A stretch of DNA of 9,732 nt from positions 1 through 9,732 of the forward strand of contig JAKSPF010000037.1 of assembly GCA_024405065.1 (NCBI GenBank). Direction: 5' to 3'. The position numbers and the translations under genes were made by a program. Origin of the DNA: Sphaerochaetaceae bacterium (GTDB lineage Bacteria; Spirochaetota; Spirochaetia; Sphaerochaetales; Sphaerochaetaceae). The notes below the pieces were generated by a model. That model saw only the letters and a list, made by a program, of their open reading frames with translations. It was not told where the DNA came from and did no database searches. Of this stretch, positions 6,032 through 9,732 are shown one piece after another. The first letter of the stretch is position 1; every line of letters starts with the position of its first letter.

Positions 6032-6567
6032 TTGTGGGTCTTACCGGAAAGAGTTGCAGCGGAAAGAATTACGTTGCAAAAAGCCTTAAAGCTCTGGGTT
6101 TTACCGTGTGGGATCTTGACCGTGAGGCTGCACAGATAGGAAATTCCATGAAAGATGGAGTGTTGAAGCAACTCGGAACCTACGATGGTCGGGAACTGCG
6201 GGAGCTTGTTTTTCAAAATCCTGAAAAACTTCACGTTCTTGAAAAAATCATCTACCCTGTGTTGCAAAAAAAAATACTCTGTTACAGATATGACCTTGTG
6301 ATAAACGGTGCCACACTTCACCGCAGCGGTTTTGACACTCTGTGTAAATTTGTCATTTACGTGGATGCACCGTATGAAGAAAGACTGAAAAGAGCAAAGA
6401 AACGTGACAGGATTACGGAAAAAGAGTTTGCTCTGCGTGAGGCTTCACAGCAGGATATTGATTTTCGCGCGGTGAAATACCGCCGTCCTGTGCATGTCCT
6501 TGATAATACGTCAGGTTTTACGCCTGAGGATCTGGATAGAGCCTTGACGTTCCGTGGATTGTTGTGA
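6028..6567 (+). CDS. coaE: Dephospho-CoA kinase
   Basis: The 179-residue kinase performs the last CoA-biosynthesis step, phosphorylating the 3'-OH of the ribose of dephospho-CoA with ATP. The Walker A sequence is GLTGKSCSGKN (4-14); the usual Ser/Thr after the lysine is Asn, which I recall as common in treponemal CoaE. Further family matches are WDLDREA (28-34, the D-x-D region), YDGRELRELVF (52-62), LEKIIYP (71-77) and FVIYVDAPYEERLKRAKKRD (108-127). It is a little shorter than the usual 200 or so residues. Its ATG overlaps the polA stop in ATGA, implying translational coupling; no other ribosome binding site is needed. Its last 50 bp overlap the 3' end of the convergent aminomutase gene, and no terminator is visible between the two. 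Confidence 0.92.
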   Translation: MIVGLTGKSCSGKNYVAKSLKALGFTVWDLDREAAQIGNSMKDGVLKQLGTYDGRELRELVFQNPEKLHVLEKIIYPVLQKKILCYRYDLVINGATLHRSGFDTLCKFVIYVDAPYEERLKRAKKRDRITEKEFALREASQQDIDFRAVKYRRPVHVLDNTSGFTPEDLDRALTFRGLL

Positions 6568-7561
6568 ATTTCCACACACCGTTTTCACAACCCTCAATGT
6601 AATTACCGCAGAGGGGAACTTTTCCGCCGCCCTCCGGAAGATCTGCGGCATAAAGAGGCATCGCAAGTCCGCTGAGGCGTTTTCTCAGTTCTTTTTCAAT
6701 TTCAAGACCTTTTGCCAAAGGAACCCTGAATCCCGAAGTGCCTGAGACAAGATCTCCTTGAAATAAGTAATATGGCTTTATACGGGCAAATACAAGAGCA
6801 TTGCAAAGTTCTTCAAGTACGTCAGCATTGTCATTTACTGCACGAAGCAGGACCGTCTGGTTCATTGCCGGAATGCCTCTGTCCACAAAGCGGGAAACAG
6901 CCTCTATTGCCTGTGCGGTGAGTTCTCGCGGATGATTGAACTGGGTCATGAGGTAAAACGGTGCAGTGCTGTATTTCTTAAAGATATTCACAAGACTGTC
7001 CGTAATTCTGTCAGGCTGCACTGCGGGGAAACGCGTGCATATTCTTATTACCAGTTCCGGTGATACCTTTCTGAATTCACCGATTATCCTGTCAATATGT
7101 TCATCGGATAAGGTGAGCGGATCTCCACCTGTAAACAGCATTTCACGTACTTCACGGTGAGTTTTAAGATATTCACAGGCAAACTCAACATCACCGTCAG
7201 ACGCCGGTCCTGTCATGTTGCCGGTAAATCTTCTTCTGAAACAATGGCGGCAGTACTGTGCACAGATGTCTGTAGCAAGAAAGGCAACTCTGTTGCCGTA
7301 TCTGTGAATAAGACGTTGAGCAGGACTGTGGCTCACTTCTGCCAAAGGATCGGAACTTTCCATGAAAACATCCTTATTCTCACTTACCGTAGGCACAGCC
7401 TGCCGCCGCAAGGGGTCATCGGGGTCTTCGGGATTGATAAGAGCCATATAATACCCTGTAATTTTAAGCGGCACACAAGTTGTTTCTTCATGCCACGCTT
7501 TTTCCTGCGGTGTGAGTTTCAGGTATTTTTCAAGTTCTTCAAAAGATGTTATGTATTCCAT
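6518..7561 (-). CDS. kamA: KamA-family radical-SAM lysine 2,3-aminomutase, probable EF-P-modifying (EpmB) type
   Basis: The 347-residue enzyme belongs to the radical-SAM, PLP-dependent aminomutases that convert L-lysine to beta-lysine. The iron-sulfur motif is CAQYCRHC (C100, C104, C107), followed by GGDPL (145-149). The PLP lysine is K314 in DLPEGGGK. Both acidic residues that hold the lysine side chain in clostridial enzyme (D293, D330) appear to have counterparts here, D270 in FQGD and D307 in ADLPE. This favours lysine over glutamate as substrate. The length is close to E. coli EpmB (about 340) and well below the 416-residue catabolic clostridial enzyme. It is divergent from efp across 125 bp, so its likely job is making beta-lysine for EF-P. 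EpmA, the ligase, is not in this window. The tail (WKF...YPDP) looks native, so the overlap with coaE is real. No clear Shine-Dalgarno sequence precedes the ATG. Confidence 0.92.
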   Translation of the reverse strand: MEYITSFEELEKYLKLTPQEKAWHEETTCVPLKITGYYMALINPEDPDDPLRRQAVPTVSENKDVFMESSDPLAEVSHSPAQRLIHRYGNRVAFLATDICAQYCRHCFRRRFTGNMTGPASDGDVEFACEYLKTHREVREMLFTGGDPLTLSDEHIDRIIGEFRKVSPELVIRICTRFPAVQPDRITDSLVNIFKKYSTAPFYLMTQFNHPRELTAQAIEAVSRFVDRGIPAMNQTVLLRAVNDNADVLEELCNALVFARIKPYYLFQGDLVSGTSGFRVPLAKGLEIEKELRKRLSGLAMPLYAADLPEGGGKVPLCGNYIEGCENGVWKFTTIHGTSRLYPDPQA

Positions 7562-7618
7562 ACCGACAGTTTAGTGTATTTGTGATAATATTTCACTGTG
7601 GTGTACGTGTACGGCGTG

Positions 7619-7648
7619 TTGAAAACATCGGAACATGTGTGTTATCAT
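7619..7648 (+). promoter_or_regulatory. Candidate efp promoter in the kamA-efp divergent spacer
   Basis: TTGAAA (7619-7624) and TATCAT (7643-7648) are 18 bp apart, giving a predicted start near 7655 and a leader of about 30 bases before the efp ATG. The 7562-7686 spacer also holds a GTGA-N7-TCAC dyad (7582-7596) and a tandem GTGTAC repeat (7601-7612), both of unknown meaning. The dyad lies where kamA promoter elements should be. Confidence 0.5.
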
Positions 7649-7686
7649 ACGCAGGTTAAAACTGATGAAATGAAAGAGGTGAAGAT

Positions 7687-8253
7687 ATGCCTATTAAAGC
7701 AGGACAGATTGACAAGGGTACGGCTCTTCTGATAAAAGATCAGCCGTTTATCTGTGTAGAACGTGAATTTGTGAATCCGGGAAAAGGGTCGGCATTTGTA
7801 AGACTCAAGCTCAAGAGTCCCACAACAGGACAGGTTCTTTCCGAGACAATCAAAAGTCAGGATACGGTTGAAGATATCAACGTTGAAGTTCTTGACTACC
7901 AGTACTCGTATAATGACGGTGAAAATTTCTATATGATGAATGCCGAGTCATTTGATACAGTGTCCGTTCCCATGTCAAATTTTGAGGATTACGAGTTCAT
8001 AATGAAGGAAGGTGAGACCTATCGTTGTACAACATACAATGACGAAATTCTTGACATACAGGTTCCGTCAAAGGTTGTGTACACGGTTGCAGAGGCGGAG
8101 GAGGCCATAAAGGGCGATACCGTTCAGGGAGCAACAAAGTTTGTAACAACGGAAACCGGTCTTAAGGTAAGGGTTCCCATTTTCATCAAACAGGGTGAAA
8201 AAATCAGAGTCAACACTGAAACCAAAGAATATCTTGAAAGGGTCAACGACTGA
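7687..8253 (+). CDS. efp: Translation elongation factor P
   Basis: The 188-residue protein has the standard EF-P length and three-beta-barrel layout: a KOW-like domain (about 1-65), an OB domain (about 66-128) and a C-terminal OB domain (about 130-188) bearing the signature GLKVRVPIFIKQGEKIRV. EF-P relieves ribosome stalling at polyproline. The domain I loop is EFVNPGKGSAF, placing lysine K33 at the tip, where E. coli EF-P is beta-lysylated by EpmA and EpmB. The adjacent aminomutase gene supports that route over arginine rhamnosylation or an unmodified loop. AGAGGTGA (7675-7682) is a good ribosome binding site five bases before the ATG. A small gene follows after 12 bp, so efp probably heads a plus-strand operon. 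Confidence 0.96.
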   Translation: MPIKAGQIDKGTALLIKDQPFICVEREFVNPGKGSAFVRLKLKSPTTGQVLSETIKSQDTVEDINVEVLDYQYSYNDGENFYMMNAESFDTVSVPMSNFEDYEFIMKEGETYRCTTYNDEILDIQVPSKVVYTVAEAEEAIKGDTVQGATKFVTTETGLKVRVPIFIKQGEKIRVNTETKEYLERVND

Positions 8254-8265
8254 GTTTCATTTACT

Positions 8266-8796
8266 ATGGGAAGAATAAGATCAGCATGGGAAATTGCTCT
8301 TGAAAAAACTCAGGACATAGAGATTGATGAAGAAAAATACAGGCAGGAGACCTTACTGAAGGAAGGAATGTCACTTGCCGGAAAATATCTCAACAATCCG
8401 GAGATGAGTTATGAGCAACTTGAAAAAGATTATTCCGAAGGTAAGAAAACGGGGGTTGTAAGGACAATATTCTCCAATTTGGGATTGCCTCAGGACAATT
8501 CTTATAAAATGCGTTTTGAGAGGCTCTGTGAAGTGGTGAATCTTGTTGACGTGACAGGCAGAGCCGGTCAGGTCATGCAACAGACAGGACAGTTTTTTGA
8601 ACAGTATCTTCAGGCACGTGAAGACTTTGCAAACAGAATGCAGGAAGAGTTGCGTATGCAGATGGAACAGAATCCCGAGACCGTAAATTCTGCTCAATAT
8701 GCAAAATTGATAGAACAGAACCTGAAAAAGATGGAAAGTCAGTATTCGGAGGCTCTTGAAAATTCCAAAACAATGCTCCGTGAAATACTCGGTTGA
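8266..8796 (+). CDS. Conserved hypothetical cytosolic protein, probable DUF6657 family
   Basis: The 176-residue protein starts MGRIRSAWEIALEKT, an opening I associate with a small spirochaete-specific family (DUF6657, from memory and unverified). It has no signal peptide, membrane segment, cysteine cluster or known catalytic motif. It appears mostly alpha-helical. Residues about 105-176 are rich in Gln, Glu and Met, and likely form a long helix or coiled coil (for example FANRMQEELRMQMEQNPE). The gene lies 12 bp after efp and 17 bp before the alanyl-tRNA editing gene, so it is presumably co-transcribed with both; whether it has a translation role is unknown. The ATG at 8266 has no Shine-Dalgarno sequence (GTTTCATTTACT precedes it), so translation may be coupled to efp termination. 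Confidence 0.8.
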   Translation: MGRIRSAWEIALEKTQDIEIDEEKYRQETLLKEGMSLAGKYLNNPEMSYEQLEKDYSEGKKTGVVRTIFSNLGLPQDNSYKMRFERLCEVVNLVDVTGRAGQVMQQTGQFFEQYLQAREDFANRMQEELRMQMEQNPETVNSAQYAKLIEQNLKKMESQYSEALENSKTMLREILG

Positions 8797-8813
8797 TTCA
8801 GCGGTGAACATCA

Positions 8814-9732
8814 ATGGAAAAAATTTACTATCAGGAACCTTATCTGAAAAAAATACAGTGTGCAGTGACCGGTGTAAAACATACTGACCGTGGAACAGAG
8901 GTACTTACTGACAGAACCGTGTTTTACCCGGAGGGCGGAGGACAGCCCGGAGACTGCGGAACTTTGGGTGAATGGACTGTCAGAGATACACGCAAAGCGG
9001 ATAACGGAGACAGTATTCTTATCCTTGACGGTGACTGTCATGTGGAAACAAATCAGAATCTTGAACTTGAACTTGATTGGAAACACAGGTTCAGATATAT
9101 GGTGCTTCATACAGCACAGCATCTTGTAAGCGGACTGTTGTATTCACAGTTCGGGATAGGTACCGTTTCCGTACATCTCGGTGACGGTTTTATAACAATT
9201 GAGACGGACAGAGCACAGATTGACGGTGAAACAACTGACAGGCTCGTACGTATCGCAAATGAAAAAATAAGGGAAAATCACCGCATAATATATCGGGAAA
9301 TGAGTCACGCAGAAGCGGAAGCTTTGGGATTGAGACGTTCAATAAAGGTGGACGGTGACGTGAGAATTGTTGAAATAGAGGGAGTTGACAGAATTGCCTG
9401 CGGTGGAGTTCACGTAGGAACAACCTCTGAAATAGGTGTGATTGTTTTTTCCGGAAGCGAAAACATAAGGGGACATGTACGTCTTGTTTTTGAATGCGGT
9501 GAGGCAGCGGCAGACAGGGCTTGTGAAAGAGCAATGTTACTGGGAAGCATTGCAAAAAATCTGAGTTGTTCTGAAGCCGAACTTCCTGTAAAAATACACA
9601 GTCTTACGGATGAAATTGCACAACTCAAAGCCGCACTTAAAACTGCGCAGAAAAAGAATGCACTGACAGAGATAACATCACACCTTGAGGGTGATGTTGC
9701 CTGTTTTGAAACGGACACGGATCTGGTTGCCG
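8814..9732 (+). CDS. Alanyl-tRNA editing protein (AlaX / AlaRS editing-domain homologue), 3' end outside the window
   Basis: From the ATG at 8814 the frame stays open to the window edge (306 codons), so the gene is incomplete. The protein matches the editing half of alanyl-tRNA synthetase. It has FYPEGGGQPGD (37-47) in the N-terminal barrel, the zinc motif HTAQH (H99, H103) and the partner motif CGGVH (C196, H200). Family knowledge: such proteins hydrolyse Ser or Gly mischarged on tRNA(Ala). There is no class II aminoacylation domain ahead of the barrel, so this is a free-standing AlaX and not AlaS. After about residue 225 it continues into a helical, probably coiled-coil stretch (DEIAQLKAALKTAQKK), as in long AlaX forms that carry an AlaRS-like DHHA1 tail. 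The tail itself is outside the window. GGTGAA (8803-8808) could serve as a ribosome binding site. Confidence 0.9.
   Translation, partial: MEKIYYQEPYLKKIQCAVTGVKHTDRGTEVLTDRTVFYPEGGGQPGDCGTLGEWTVRDTRKADNGDSILILDGDCHVETNQNLELELDWKHRFRYMVLHTAQHLVSGLLYSQFGIGTVSVHLGDGFITIETDRAQIDGETTDRLVRIANEKIRENHRIIYREMSHAEAEALGLRRSIKVDGDVRIVEIEGVDRIACGGVHVGTTSEIGVIVFSGSENIRGHVRLVFECGEAAADRACERAMLLGSIAKNLSCSEAELPVKIHSLTDEIAQLKAALKTAQKKNALTEITSHLEGDVACFETDTDLVA

Noticed and set aside
5884..6321. 145-codon minus-strand open frame opposite the polA-coaE junction
   Set aside because: It is antisense to polA motif C and to the CoaE P-loop region, with no family resemblance.
7157..7585. 142-codon plus-strand open frame opposite kamA
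   Set aside because: It is the antisense shadow of the conserved radical-SAM core. Its translation is of low complexity in a Phe/Cys-rich way typical of shadow frames.
8890..9129. Plus-strand 79-codon open frame and minus-strand frames at 8811-9122, 9190-9555 and 9410-9718
   Set aside because: All lie within the alanyl-tRNA editing gene, whose frame is open from 8814 to the edge and carries the HxxxH and CxxxH motifs.

Overview
The window looks like a chromosomal, housekeeping stretch from a host-associated spirochaete, most likely a Treponema species. Three things suggest this: the efp / lysine 2,3-aminomutase pairing, a dephospho-CoA kinase with a GKN-type P-loop, and a small cytosolic protein (8266-8796) that resembles a conserved treponemal family. 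The genus is an inference from remembered family resemblance, not a database result. Base composition looks moderate and codon use looks even across the window. I see no CRISPR array, tRNA, rRNA or intact mobile element.

Layout. (1) 1-362: the 3' end of a DUF4143-type ATPase gene. (2) 363-654: a gene-poor spacer with what look like decayed coding or insertion-sequence fragments, ending in promoter elements. (3) 655-1306: rplU-rpmA (ribosomal proteins L21 and L27), closed by a strong intrinsic terminator. (4) 1323-6567: a same-strand cluster of nadE (NAD synthetase), a small membrane-anchored protein, polA (DNA polymerase I) and coaE (dephospho-CoA kinase); polA and coaE overlap by ATGA. (5) 6518-7561, minus strand: a KamA/EpmB-type radical-SAM lysine 2,3-aminomutase that converges on coaE and overlaps it by 50 bp. 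(6) 7687-9732, plus strand: efp (elongation factor P), a small probable DUF6657 protein, and an alanyl-tRNA editing protein (AlaX/AlaRS-like) cut by the window edge.

How the genes relate. Cluster 4 combines cofactor synthesis (NAD, CoA) with DNA repair and replication. Clusters 5 and 6 share a translation-quality theme: the aminomutase is divergent from efp, whose loop lysine (K33) is the expected site of beta-lysylation, and the downstream gene encodes a tRNA-editing enzyme.

Most unusual points. The NAD synthetase keeps an intact ATP/NaAD synthetase domain, but its N-terminal glutaminase domain has lost the catalytic Glu and Lys, and the catalytic Cys segment appears deleted; that domain is also very rich in cysteine. 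DNA polymerase I has only about half of a 3'-5' exonuclease domain. Several start codons lack a Shine-Dalgarno sequence, and nadE has a perfect TATAAT placed so that its mRNA could begin at or next to the ATG. I did not find a clearly new multi-gene system; the altered NAD synthetase is the best lead.
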